Of a DNA stretch of 13,676 nucleotides, positions 1 through 7,210 are shown one piece after another. A program made the translations under genes and the position numbers. This stretch comes from Bacillota bacterium (GTDB lineage Bacteria; Bacillota; Clostridia; Oscillospirales; Acutalibacteraceae), in NCBI GenBank assembly GCA_023420245.1, contig JAEZWL010000046.1, positions 1 to 13,676 on the forward strand, read 5' to 3'. The first letter of the stretch is position 1. The number at the start of each line of letters is the position of its first letter. Below the pieces are notes generated by a model. That model worked only from the letters and a program-made list of their open reading frames with translations, ran no database searches and was not told the DNA's origin.

Positions 1-22
1 GGGGCTGTTGCAAAACAGCCCC
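1..22. repeat. IS left terminal inverted repeat with self-complementary hairpin
   Basis: GGGGCTGTT and AACAGCCCC form a perfect 9-bp stem around the loop GCAA. The first 16 bases are the left terminal repeat and pair with 1838-1853 at 13 of 16 positions. Palindromic ends of this kind are known in IS1182-type elements. Confidence 0.75.
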
Positions 23-27
23 GATAA

Positions 28-80
28 AAAAGTCGAGGCAACCACACAAAAAAGTGTTGGCTACCTCGGCTTTTCGCTTT
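28..80 (+). terminator. Terminator-like hairpin inside the IS left end
   Basis: AAAAGTCGAGG (28-38) pairs with CCTCGGCTTTT (64-74) over 11 bp with one G-T pair. The intervening bases pair partly (CCACAC with GTGTTGG), and the stem ends in TTTT then CGCTTT. It sits between the IS end and the transposase start. That suggests it blocks read-through from flanking promoters into the transposase, a common IS safeguard. Its function is inferred. Confidence 0.5.
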
Positions 81-91
81 AAAATATAGTT

Positions 92-1681
92 GTGAAAAAT
101 ACAATAAAGCTCTTAGAGCATACCAAATTTGAGCGAAAATTTCAACAGTTGACGCTCCCGATGAATATGGAAATTACAATATCAGAGGATGATCCGGTAC
201 GGCTTGCCAGCGCCCAGCTTGAGGAACTGGATTACAGGGAAGTGTACCGCGCCTATTCTTCACAAGGAAGAAAATCGGCAGCCGAACCCCGGATTATCTT
301 TGAGGTATTAGTTTATGGTTATATGTGTGGCATCTATTCGACCCGCAAGTTGGAGGAAGCCTGCCGGAAACGGGTGGATTTCATGTGGCTGCTGCAAGGT
401 GAGCCGGTGCCGGATTACAGTACCTTTGCCCGATTTCGTTCCGGCCGCACGAAAGAGGCAGTGGAAGATCTGTTTTATCAGTTTGTTCTGAAACTGGAAA
501 AAATCAGTGAAACGGAACACGATGAAGTCTTTATCGACGGCACGAAGATTGAAAGTATGGCCAACTGCTACACGTTCGTTTGGCGCAAAACAACAGAAAA
601 ACATCTTGCAAAAGTAAAGGAGCAGGTACGAAAGGAATTCACAGACAGAGAAATCGGTGGGAATGTGACACTGAAAAAGCTGTGTGCCCTAGTTGCCACG
701 GAAAAAGCGGCTTGTAAAAAGGTCAATATTGAATTTGTTCACGGCATCGGTCGGCGCAAAACACCGGAACAACGTGCGTGGGAAAAGATAAATGATTTGC
801 TAACGCGGTGGGAAGATTACGAGAAAAAACTGTTTACGATGGGTAATACCCGGAACAGCTATTCCAAAACAGACCCTGATGCCACCTTTATGCACATGAA
901 GGAAGACCACATGAGGAACGGGCAGCTTAAACCCGGCTACAATGTTCAGATTGCGGTTAACAGCGAATATATTACCGGTGTTGCGGCGTTTTCCAACCGT
1001 ACAGACAGTGGAACACTGCAGCCTTTTCTTCGTCAACTTGAAAGAAAGCATGGGCAGAAATATCATGCGATTGTCGCGGACGCAGGATATGAAAGTCTGG
1101 ATAACTACTTGTATCTGGAGGAAAACGGACAGACAAGTTTCATTAAGCCTATCAATTACGAAGTGCAGAAGACAAAAAAGTTTAAGGCTCAGATTGGGCG
1201 CAGGGAAAATATGCAATACGATGAGCTGGAAGACTGCTATATTTGTGCGGGAGGCAGAAAGCTGCATTTTAGGCGTGAAAACACACAAATTAACAAACAT
1301 GGCCGTTTTCAAACCATGGCGTTTTATCGCTGCGAAAACTGTGCCGGCTGCCAGCACAGGCAGGCCTGTTCCAAAGCAAAGGATGATGCCCCAAAAGAGA
1401 TTAAAGTTTCTACAGAACTGATGCGGTTAAGCAAACAATCACAGGAAAACATCACGACTCCAAAAGGAATCTTGCTTCGGGTAAACCGCTCCATTCAGGT
1501 AGAAGGAGCTTTCGGCGTTCTGAAAAACGACCGCAAATTCAAACGCTTTCTCATGCGGGGCAGGACGAATATCTCCACAGAGCTATATCTGCTGTGCCTA
1601 GCATTTAACCTAAAAAAACTATGGGCAAAATGCAACACTGGACGGCTGAAAACGCATCTTTTTGCTGTGCAGAAAGAGTGA
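92..1681 (+). CDS. IS1182-family DDE transposase
   Basis: This 529-residue transposase would cut and rejoin the element's ends. The N-terminal part (about 15-125) is the DUF772-like region typical of the family, with YGYMCGIYSTRKLEEAC and PDYSTFARFR. The catalytic triad is probably D149 (VFIDGTKIE), D330 (AIVADAGYES) and E471 (VEGAFGVLKND). A cysteine cluster at C414, C417, C420 and C426 looks like the family's zinc-finger-like insert. The frame is open throughout, so the element may be active. The start is GTG at 92, only 17 bases after the upstream hairpin, with no clear Shine-Dalgarno sequence; weak translation is normal for transposases. ATG at 161 (residue 24) is the alternative, but residues 12-35 fit the family's N-terminal region, so I keep GTG. 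Confidence 0.9.
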   Translation: MKNTIKLLEHTKFERKFQQLTLPMNMEITISEDDPVRLASAQLEELDYREVYRAYSSQGRKSAAEPRIIFEVLVYGYMCGIYSTRKLEEACRKRVDFMWLLQGEPVPDYSTFARFRSGRTKEAVEDLFYQFVLKLEKISETEHDEVFIDGTKIESMANCYTFVWRKTTEKHLAKVKEQVRKEFTDREIGGNVTLKKLCALVATEKAACKKVNIEFVHGIGRRKTPEQRAWEKINDLLTRWEDYEKKLFTMGNTRNSYSKTDPDATFMHMKEDHMRNGQLKPGYNVQIAVNSEYITGVAAFSNRTDSGTLQPFLRQLERKHGQKYHAIVADAGYESLDNYLYLEENGQTSFIKPINYEVQKTKKFKAQIGRRENMQYDELEDCYICAGGRKLHFRRENTQINKHGRFQTMAFYRCENCAGCQHRQACSKAKDDAPKEIKVSTELMRLSKQSQENITTPKGILLRVNRSIQVEGAFGVLKNDRKFKRFLMRGRTNISTELYLLCLAFNLKKLWAKCNTGRLKTHLFAVQKE

Positions 1682-1712
1682 TTTTTAGAAAATTGAAAAT
1701 CTTCATTGCTGC

Positions 1713-1736
1713 GAGGACATAAATTTATGTGTCCTC
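1713..1736 (+). terminator. Weak hairpin after the transposase gene
   Basis: GAGGACA (1713-1719) pairs with TGTCCTC (1730-1736) around an AT-rich loop. It lies 32 bases after the transposase stop but has no T-run behind it, so it may be an RNA 3' end structure rather than a true intrinsic terminator. Confidence 0.3.
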
Positions 1737-1817
1737 TGATACTTCATACTCATTTTTGTTTTTTATCGCAATGTTTTCAACAATTTCTCTACTAAAGCTT
1801 AGTTTTCAACAGAAAAA

Positions 1818-1853
1818 GGAGGCACTGCAAAACAAAAGTTTTGCAACACCTCC
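1818..1853. repeat. IS right terminal inverted repeat with hairpin
   Basis: GGAGGCACTGCAAAAC (1818-1833) and GTTTTGCAACACCTCC (1838-1853) pair with three mismatches around AAAA. The outer arm is the right terminal repeat matching 1-16. Confidence 0.7.
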
Positions 1854-1963
1854 TTCTTGTTATTTCCCGGCTGTGCCGGGCGTTCCGAAAAAGCTTTAGA
1901 GTAAAAATTTTACTCACAAATGGACAACCTCGGTTATTTCGGGAGCAGCAATTGACTATCTAT

Positions 1964-3979
1964 TTAAAACTGGAACTGGTCAACCAAATCTTTAAGGATT
2001 TGCGCCTGATTATTCAATTCCTCACTCGAAGCCGCGCTTTCCTCAGAAGTGGCCGAATTCGTTTGAACAACGGAAGATACCTGATCAATTCCAAGCGTAA
2101 CCTGGCTGATGGAAGTAGCCTGTTCGTTGGTCGCTTTTGAAATTTCACTAATCACCTCGGAAGCTTTGCTTACGCCGGTGATGATTTGCTGCAGCGATTG
2201 TGCGGTATGGTTTGCGATTTCGGTTCCGTTTTTCACAGAGTGGACGGAATTTTCAATTAGGACGGTGGTATCCTTCGCGGCCTCGGCGCTTTTGCTGGCG
2301 AGATTTCTTACTTCGTCTGCAACCACTGCAAAGCCTTTGCCCGCTGCTCCGGCGCGCGCTGCTTCCACAGCGGCATTCAAGGCAAGAATGTTAGTCTGGA
2401 AGGCGATGTCTTCAATTGTTTTAATAATTTTACTGATTTCACCCGATGAATCGCTGATTTCCTTCATGGCAGAAATTAGGCTTTGCATAGAGGTATTTCC
2501 TTTTTCTACCTCTATGGAAGCCTCTGTGGCCAGCTGGTTTGCGGTATTGGCGTTCGATGCATTGCGGCTGACCTGATTGTTGATTTCCGCAATAGCCGCA
2601 GACAGCTGCTGAATGGAGCTTGCCTGTTCTGCGGTGCCCTGCGCGAGGCTTTGTGAAGCACCCGCAACCTGTTCGGAACCGCTTGCCACCTGATCGGCGG
2701 AGATTCGGATGTTTGAGAATGTTTTTTCTAATGTAGATCGAATGTTCAGCAAAGAGGACTTAATCTTGGAAAACTCTCCGACATAATCGCAGTTGAGCTC
2801 AAACACCAGATTTCCCAATGCGATTTGATCCAGCACGCTTGAGATTTCATCGATGTAATTAATGTACTGCCTTAATCGGTCGACTGTTTGAGAGATTGCC
2901 TGCGCGACCTGACCGGTCTCATCCATTGATTTGATTTCCACCTTTACGTCCAAATTTCCGTCTGCAATCTGCTGTGCGTTTCGCATGAGCTTTTTCAAAG
3001 GACGAATAATACCTGTAGCTACCAATACGGTGATAAGAAGCAGAATGATTAAAGAAATGCCAAAAATTGAGAATAACGTGTTTCGAACCGCATTGTAGGT
3101 CGCGGTAAATTCCTCTTCCGGCATCCCGGTTGTAATAGTCCAGCCAGTGGTACCGACAGGAGATAAATAGCCGAAATTGGTTTTGCCCATAGCGGTGTAA
3201 GTAATCGCTCCGGACATTTTTTTCGTGATTGCGTCAATAATGTTCTGCGACATTTTTGATTCTGTTACGTTTTTATTATTGATTGCGGCGTCCGGATGAT
3301 AAATAAACTGACCGTTTGACGTGGCAAGCATGTAAAAACCTGTTGAACCCAGCTTATAACCCTGAACCATCTGGTTCAGACGGTCAAGCTTAAAATCAAT
3401 TGCGGTTATGCCCGCGATATTTTTGGTTCCGTTTTCATATACTGGCGCCACTACGCTCACAATCCAGTTTTTTGTATGGATGTCCTGATAGGGTTCTGTA
3501 ATAATGGTGGCTTTCTTTTCCATCAGTTCTTTATACCAGGGTCGATCTGTAATGTTCCAGTCGGCTCCGGAGGTGTAACCGTCGGATTGCGTATACTGAC
3601 TGGAATCGATATCCGAAATCCAGGATACTAAAATGTTTTCCGGATCGGTTTGCTGAACGGCATCCAAGGTTTTTTTCACTTCGGCGAAACCGTCGACGGA
3701 CGTAATTTTCGTACCGGGTACCGTTTTTGCAAATACGCTGTCAAACTGAGAATTTGTAGCCATTTGCTTTGCGACTTCTATGTATTTGGAAAAATATGCA
3801 CTGATTTCGTGTGATGCCGCCTGCGAGCGCTCCACAAGCTCGCCGGTTGCTAATTTTGTAACAGACTGCTGGACACTGGTAAGTACGATGAGGGAAGTAA
3901 TGGAAAAAATAATTGCGACGGGTAAGCCGATGCTTAGCAGCAGTTTTAGCAATAAACTTTTTTTGCGTTTTTTTATCAT
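1964..3979 (-). CDS. Methyl-accepting chemotaxis protein with dCache sensor domain
   Basis: This is a transmembrane chemoreceptor that would signal through CheW/CheA to the flagellar motor. Numbered from the GTG at 3988, it has a basic N-terminus, TM1 (about 12-38), an extracellular double-Cache domain (about 40-300), TM2 (about 303-328), a HAMP domain (about 329-383) and a long coiled-coil signalling domain. The hairpin tip is at about 525-565 (EDIAFQTNILALNAAVEAA, then AGKGFAVVADEVRNLA). R149, W151, Y152, Y167 and D198 match the known amino-acid-binding dCache motif, with W144 where Tyr is usual, so an amino-acid ligand is likely. No CheR-binding pentapeptide is visible at the C-terminus (ends DQFQF). 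I prefer ATG at 3979 (671 residues) over GTG at 3988, because CGGAG lies 8 bases before the ATG. It is monocistronic, and the upstream promoter resembles sigma-D type. Confidence 0.93.
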   Translation of the reverse strand: MIKKRKKSLLLKLLLSIGLPVAIIFSITSLIVLTSVQQSVTKLATGELVERSQAASHEISAYFSKYIEVAKQMATNSQFDSVFAKTVPGTKITSVDGFAEVKKTLDAVQQTDPENILVSWISDIDSSQYTQSDGYTSGADWNITDRPWYKELMEKKATIITEPYQDIHTKNWIVSVVAPVYENGTKNIAGITAIDFKLDRLNQMVQGYKLGSTGFYMLATSNGQFIYHPDAAINNKNVTESKMSQNIIDAITKKMSGAITYTAMGKTNFGYLSPVGTTGWTITTGMPEEEFTATYNAVRNTLFSIFGISLIILLLITVLVATGIIRPLKKLMRNAQQIADGNLDVKVEIKSMDETGQVAQAISQTVDRLRQYINYIDEISSVLDQIALGNLVFELNCDYVGEFSKIKSSLLNIRSTLEKTFSNIRISADQVASGSEQVAGASQSLAQGTAEQASSIQQLSAAIAEINNQVSRNASNANTANQLATEASIEVEKGNTSMQSLISAMKEISDSSGEISKIIKTIEDIAFQTNILALNAAVEAARAGAAGKGFAVVADEVRNLASKSAEAAKDTTVLIENSVHSVKNGTEIANHTAQSLQQIITGVSKASEVISEISKATNEQATSISQVTLGIDQVSSVVQTNSATSEESAASSEELNNQAQILKDLVDQFQF

Positions 3980-4023
3980 ATTTGACACTCCGAAATTTAT
4001 TTGAAATGCATTCCATGTATACT

Positions 4024-4051
4024 TTATCGGATTAGATTACTAAATCATTTG
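4024..4051 (-). promoter_or_regulatory. Sigma-D/sigma-28-like promoter for the chemoreceptor
   Basis: On the minus strand CAAA, 16 bases, then TCCGATAA closely matches the flagellar sigma consensus TAAA-N15-GCCGATAA. Transcription would start near 4016, about 37 bases before the ATG at 3979. Chemoreceptor genes in motile Firmicutes are commonly read by this sigma factor. Confidence 0.5.
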
Positions 4052-4154
4052 GATGTATATCATAAATAAAAAATATTTGGATAACCATCCAGTGAATATA
4101 CGAAACGGCAAAATTACACAGTCAAATAACCGAATTTATTAAAACTTTTTTATG

Positions 4155-4199
4155 TAAAAATAACAAAGAGCTTACACCGTGCTACCGGTGTAAGCTCTT
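4155..4199 (-). terminator. Intrinsic terminator of the DUF4364 gene
   Basis: AAGAGCTTACACCG (4166-4179) and CGGTGTAAGCTCTT (4186-4199) form a perfect 14-bp stem with a 6-base loop. On the minus strand it is followed by TTGTTATTTTT. It lies 25 bases past the stop at 4224 and separates that gene from the chemoreceptor promoter. Confidence 0.9.
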
Positions 4200-4223
4200 C
4201 CTATAAGATAGTGTAAAAACAAA

Positions 4224-4814
4224 TTACTGTTTGTTGTCTTTTAAAATTTCTGCCGCTAAATCATCGTTTCCGGTTACTAAAGCGAGCAGCATTCGGTAAA
4301 CTGTTTCCGGCGAGCGATGAAATTGATCCTTGACCATATTGGCTTGATACATATCCGGTACATACAGCGTGAATCTCATCAGCTCCATCTCTCCGCCGGA
4401 AATGTGGCAGACGACATTATAACCCCGTTCCGCCTTTATGATTTCCACCTGGTTTTCGCTCTCCCGTTTCGCTTTGGCAAGAAGGTTAATTGCTGCCGCT
4501 ACCGCTTTATCCCGGACGGCGGAAGGCAAAGACTTGTCCAGCTGCTTCGCGACCATGCGTCCGGTCTCACTGATGGCGCAAAGCTCTTTCTTTTCTCCGC
4601 TTACGATTAGATTTCCTTTTTCTGTCAGCTCGGCAAGGGAATCTGTCACTTCAAAATAGTTTGCCAGCCCGTTATCCTGAATAATACTTATGATATCAGA
4701 TTTTGAAAGCGGGGTGTTTACGCTGGCAAGCAGGTAACAAATCAGCAATTTAATTTCGCTCTTATTGCGAAGGCCGCCTAACTCCACTCCTGCGGAGAAC
4801 GCGTTAAACTCCAT
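4224..4814 (-). CDS. DUF4364 family winged-helix protein
   Basis: This 196-residue protein of unknown role is recognised as DUF4364, a family common in Clostridia. The first 75 or so residues look like a winged-helix DNA-binding fold: helix SEIKLLICYLLASV, a recognition-helix region LSKSDIISIIQDNGLANYFE, and a wing GNLIVSGEKKELCAIS ahead of a helix ETGRMVAKQL. The rest (about 95-196) is an alpha/beta part with no metal or nucleotide motif that I recognise. There is no signal peptide or membrane segment. ATG at 4814 is supported by GGAGG seven bases upstream. The gene may be expressed alone: a strong terminator follows it, and a hairpin with a T-run lies in its leader. A transcriptional regulator is the most likely role but is inferred from the fold only. 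Confidence 0.85.
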   Translation of the reverse strand: MEFNAFSAGVELGGLRNKSEIKLLICYLLASVNTPLSKSDIISIIQDNGLANYFEVTDSLAELTEKGNLIVSGEKKELCAISETGRMVAKQLDKSLPSAVRDKAVAAAINLLAKAKRESENQVEIIKAERGYNVVCHISGGEMELMRFTLYVPDMYQANMVKDQFHRSPETVYRMLLALVTGNDDLAAEILKDNKQ

Positions 4815-4839
4815 AACAAACCCTCCAGATCATCGTAAT

Positions 4840-4893
4840 AAAAAAGCCAAAGCAAACGCGCTCCACGTTTGCAGGAGCATGCTAGCTTTGACT
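4840..4893 (-). terminator. Hairpin with T-run between the XRE gene and DUF4364
   Basis: On the minus strand AGTCAAAGC pairs with GCTTTGGCT (9 bp, one G-T), enclosing GCTCC/GGAGC, and is followed by six Ts. A competing 7-bp helix, GCAAACG with CGTTTGC (4852-4858 and 4866-4872), uses some of the same bases. It can be read as the terminator of the upstream XRE gene, or as a leader attenuator for DUF4364, whose ATG lies about 25 bases further on. Confidence 0.6.
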
Positions 4894-4916
4894 TGTAACA
4901 ACTTACCGATATTAAT

Positions 4917-4945
4917 ATTCTAACATAATATTGCCTGTCTTACAA
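4917..4945 (-). promoter_or_regulatory. Probable sigma-A promoter for the DUF4364 gene
   Basis: On the minus strand TTGTAA, a 17-base spacer and TAGAAT give a reasonable vegetative promoter starting transcription near 4910. It lies between the XRE stop (4956) and the hairpin at 4840-4893, so a transcript from it must pass that hairpin to reach DUF4364. Confidence 0.4.
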
Positions 4946-4955
4946 TCGTTTTTCC

Positions 4956-5342
4956 TCATTTATTTGAGAGATTGCTCTTTAGAAATGTTAGAGCCTTATT
5001 CTGAATATCTACCGTGCATACACGGAAAGCCCCTACCAGCTCTTTTTCCCGGTTTGAAAGCTCATAGATATGGCTTGTGTTTTTTTTACTTCGAATAAAA
5101 CGGGGAACGCCGCTGTCAGCCGCGCTGCCTGGAACATCTTCGTCAGCAAGCATTTCGTTAATCGGAATATTAAAAATTTTGGAAAGCGTCATAAGAACGG
5201 TGATATCCGGTGTCGTTTTTCCGATTTCATAATAGGAGTAAGTAGAGCGGTCAATATTTAAAATTTTTGCAAGCTGACTTTGCGTGTAACCGCTTTTTAC
5301 GCGAAGCTCACGTAACCTTTCGTTAAGACAGAAATTTCCCAT
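4956..5342 (-). CDS. XRE-family helix-turn-helix transcriptional regulator
   Basis: This is a 128-residue cytoplasmic DNA-binding protein. Residues about 6-62 form a Cro/CI-type helix-turn-helix (LRELRVKSGYTQSQLAKIL, then DRSTYSYYEIGKTTPD), ending in the usual I-P-I-N-E-M-L sequence. The C-terminal half (about 65-128) has no recognised domain; its helical end (NREKELVGAFRVCTVD, then NKALTFLKS) might serve dimerisation. ATG at 5342 is chosen over GTG at 5348 because GGCGG lies 7 bases before the ATG and too close to the GTG. It is divergent from the tRNA gene, with about 200 bp between them, and is followed by a terminator-like hairpin. Its target is unknown; autoregulation would be typical but no operator is evident. 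Confidence 0.88.
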   Translation of the reverse strand: MGNFCLNERLRELRVKSGYTQSQLAKILNIDRSTYSYYEIGKTTPDITVLMTLSKIFNIPINEMLADEDVPGSAADSGVPRFIRSKKNTSHIYELSNREKELVGAFRVCTVDIQNKALTFLKSNLSNK

Positions 5343-5490
5343 TAACACACCGCCTTTCCAAAGAAATTTTTCACGGACAAATCAAACTTAGTATATAATC
5401 GAATTGCAGTCCATTAGCAATTATGTGATCATTATTCACAGATTGGTTATATGTTAAATATATCCAATTTATTGACTGGATAAAAAAGTC

Positions 5491-5519
5491 TTGACGTATT
5501 TGCCATTGTTTTGTATAAT
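5491..5519 (+). promoter_or_regulatory. Sigma-A promoter of the tRNA-Thr gene
   Basis: TTGACG at 5491, a 17-base spacer and a perfect TATAAT at 5514-5519. The start would be near 5526, giving a short leader before the tRNA at 5539. Confidence 0.8.
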
Positions 5520-5538
5520 AATTTGGTCAGTTAAAAAT

Positions 5539-5614
5539 GCTACTGTGGCTCAGTTGGTAGAGCAGCGCATTCGTAATGCGCAGGTCGTCAGTTCGAGTCT
5601 GACCAGTAGCTCCA
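5539..5614 (+). tRNA. tRNA-Thr (anticodon CGT)
   Basis: A full cloverleaf can be drawn. The acceptor stem is GCTACTG with CAGTAGC. The D arm contains GCTCAGTTGGTAGAGC. The anticodon stem is GCGCA/TGCGC with loop TTCGTAA, so the anticodon is CGT, reading ACG. The T arm is GTCAG-TTCGAGT-CTGAC. The discriminator base is T and the CCA end is encoded. It is a stand-alone single-gene unit with its own promoter and terminator. Neither side shows an integrase or attachment-site duplication. Confidence 0.97.
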
Positions 5615-5621
5615 TGCTTGT

Positions 5622-5658
5622 CCCCGTGATTGAAAACTCAATTGCGGGGTTCTTTTTT
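5622..5658 (+). terminator. Intrinsic terminator of the tRNA gene
   Basis: CCCCGTGATTG pairs with CAATTGCGGGG (11 bp with two G-T pairs, loop AAAACT) and is followed by TTCTTTTTT. It begins 8 bases after the tRNA CCA end. Confidence 0.88.
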
Positions 5659-5860
5659 CATTATTATTATATTGTTTTCCAATCGTATTATTCTGTAATA
5701 TAGTTACAGATGCGAGCTTGGCGTTCGGATATAATGAAATTATCATCTGCTTTTATTACGCATGATTTGGCTGCTCATGATTCCAATTGGGATGGATATA
5801 CTATTTTAATATTAATCTTATAATGCGACAAAAGCATGATGGGATAACGGAGGAAAAGCT

Positions 5861-7111
5861 ATGACGACGTTTAATCAATTGTATCATCGGCTGGTTAAGG
5901 CTTCACTGGAGAATAAAGAGCCGGAGGAACTGGAAAAAATCAGAAAGGAGGAGTTTGACCCGCATCAGCTGGATTGCCTGCTGAATCCTGACAAGTACCC
6001 CTTGGTCTGGCGGACGGGTGACTGCTCCTGTGCGGACAAAACAAAAAACGGCTGTTCGGTGCATTGCTTATTCGAAGCGATCTATCAGGATGAGAAGGGC
6101 AATTTCAGTATTAATAAGGATTTATGTGTTGGCTGTGGGGAGTGTATTGATGAGTGTAAATCAAACAAGCTGACTGCCAGCCGTGATATCCTGCCGGCGC
6201 TTCATGCCGTAAAATCTGCGAATGCGCCTGTCTACGCCATGATCGCCCCCGCGTTTATCAGCCAGTTTCATGAAGACGTCACTCCGGGCAAGCTGCGCAG
6301 CGCGTTTAAAAGTATCGGGTTTGCCGGAATGGTGGAGGTTGCTTTATTCGCCGATATCCTGACCTTAAAGGAAGCGTTGGAATTTGACCGTAACATTGTT
6401 CGGGAGGAGGATTACCAGCTTACGAGCTGCTGCTGCCCAATGTGGATTTCCATGATACGTAAGGTGTATCACGAGCTCATTCCCCATGTGCCCGCGGCGG
6501 TATCACCGATGGTGGCGTGCGGGCGCGCGATCAAGCATTTGCACCCGGATGCCATTACAGTCTTTGTCGGACCGTGTCTCGCAAAAAAGGCGGAGGCGCG
6601 CGAGCCGGATGTGTCGGATTCCACCGATTTTGTGCTGACCTTTCAGGAGGTCAGGGATATTTTTGATGTTGCTAATATTGATCCCGCCGCCATGCCGGAG
6701 GATTCCCGCGATCACTCGTCCCGCGCGGGCAGGATTTATGCCAGAACGGGTGGTGTGAGCGAAGCGGTGCACAGCACTTTGGAAAGGCTGAATCCCAATC
6801 ATAAGATTGCTTTCCGTTCCAGTCAGGCAAATGGAGTTCCGGCCTGCAAAGCGATGTTGAATGAATTAATCGCCGGAAATAACAAAGCGAATTTTCTGGA
6901 GGGAATGGGTTGCGTCGGCGGTTGCGTCGGCGGACCAAGGGTTCTGATCGACCGCGAGGAGGGCAGGGAAAACGTGAACGGATACGGGGAGCAGGCTGCA
7001 TATCCGACTCCAATTGATAATCCTTACGTAATTGAGCTGCTTCACCGGCTTGGCTTCGAGACGGTGGAAAGCCTGTTGGAAAACAGTGATATTTTTACCC
7101 GGAAATTTTAG
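5861..7111 (+). CDS. [FeFe]-hydrogenase-like H-cluster protein with variant L1 motif (TSCCCP)
   Basis: A 416-residue cytoplasmic iron-sulfur protein. The N-terminus has C55, C57, C65 and C69, then a ferredoxin-type [4Fe-4S] motif C89-x2-C92-x2-C95-x3-C99. The H-cluster domain (about 120-360) has L1 TSCCCPMW (188-195), L2 GPCLAKKAEA and L3 EGMGCVGGC; predicted ligands are C192, C239, C351 and C355. Compared with the C. pasteurianum enzyme CpI, the proton-path residues E279, E282, C299 and S319 appear conserved (EALE, C191, VSPM), but Ser298 is Cys, Met353 is Gly and Ser357 is Ala. It lacks the longer ferredoxin array of bulk hydrogenases. ATG is supported by CGGAGG 8 bases upstream. The HD-domain gene follows after a 99-base gap. 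Either hydrogen turnover or a sensory/redox role is possible; H-cluster binding is the confident part and subgroup assignment (group C/D-like) is not. Confidence 0.85.
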   Translation: MTTFNQLYHRLVKASLENKEPEELEKIRKEEFDPHQLDCLLNPDKYPLVWRTGDCSCADKTKNGCSVHCLFEAIYQDEKGNFSINKDLCVGCGECIDECKSNKLTASRDILPALHAVKSANAPVYAMIAPAFISQFHEDVTPGKLRSAFKSIGFAGMVEVALFADILTLKEALEFDRNIVREEDYQLTSCCCPMWISMIRKVYHELIPHVPAAVSPMVACGRAIKHLHPDAITVFVGPCLAKKAEAREPDVSDSTDFVLTFQEVRDIFDVANIDPAAMPEDSRDHSSRAGRIYARTGGVSEAVHSTLERLNPNHKIAFRSSQANGVPACKAMLNELIAGNNKANFLEGMGCVGGCVGGPRVLIDREEGRENVNGYGEQAAYPTPIDNPYVIELLHRLGFETVESLLENSDIFTRKF

Positions 7112-7176
7112 CGCCTGGTTTTGTAATAATTTGCCTTTGGGGTTATTTGTTGCTGTTCAAGCTCTTATATATATGA

Positions 7177-7182
7177 TATAAT
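7177..7182 (+). promoter_or_regulatory. Possible -10 element before the HD-domain gene
   Basis: A perfect TATAAT at 7177-7182 lies 28 bases before the ATG at 7211, but no good -35 is present at 17-18 bases (TGTTCA at best). The gene may therefore have its own weak promoter or be read through from the H-cluster gene, after which I see no terminator. Confidence 0.35.
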
Positions 7183-7210
7183 TAATTTAGATTGTTATGG
7201 GGGCTTGCAG

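Larger units (their letters stand above)
1..1853 (+). mobile_element. IS1182-family insertion sequence, apparently complete
   Basis: The left end begins GGGGCTGTTGCAAAAC at position 1 and the right end is GTTTTGCAACACCTCC at 1838-1853. The complement of the right end matches the left end at 13 of 16 positions, so these are terminal inverted repeats around one transposase gene. About 1.85 kb with a single 529-residue DDE transposase fits the IS1182 family. Each end is also self-complementary: 1-22 folds with a 9-bp stem, and 1818-1853 folds with 13 of 16 pairs. The left flank lies outside the window, so target duplication cannot be checked and the exact left boundary could lie before position 1. 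The right end lies 110 bp past the stop of the convergent chemoreceptor gene, so no visible gene is broken. Confidence 0.85.

Noticed and set aside
800..1357. Open frame of 185 codons on the minus strand within the transposase
   Set aside because: The plus-strand frame encodes the recognised DDE transposase; this one has no motif or ribosome site.
1899..1915. GAGTAAAA/TTTTACTC palindrome after the chemoreceptor stop as its terminator
   Set aside because: The stem is almost all A-T and no T-run follows directly on the minus strand. The nearby CCCGGC/GCCGGG stem at 1866-1880 also lacks a T-run.
2109..2576. Open frame of 155 codons opposite the chemoreceptor signalling domain
   Set aside because: It is a shadow of the conserved coding sequence on the other strand, with no family resemblance.
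5491..5703. Seventy-residue open frame over the tRNA
   Set aside because: It simply translates the tRNA-Thr gene, its promoter and its terminator.
5659..5860. Possible riboswitch or attachment site between the tRNA and the H-cluster gene
   Set aside because: Several TATAAT-like strings occur but none with a good -35, there is no recognisable aptamer, and no repeat of the tRNA 3' end.
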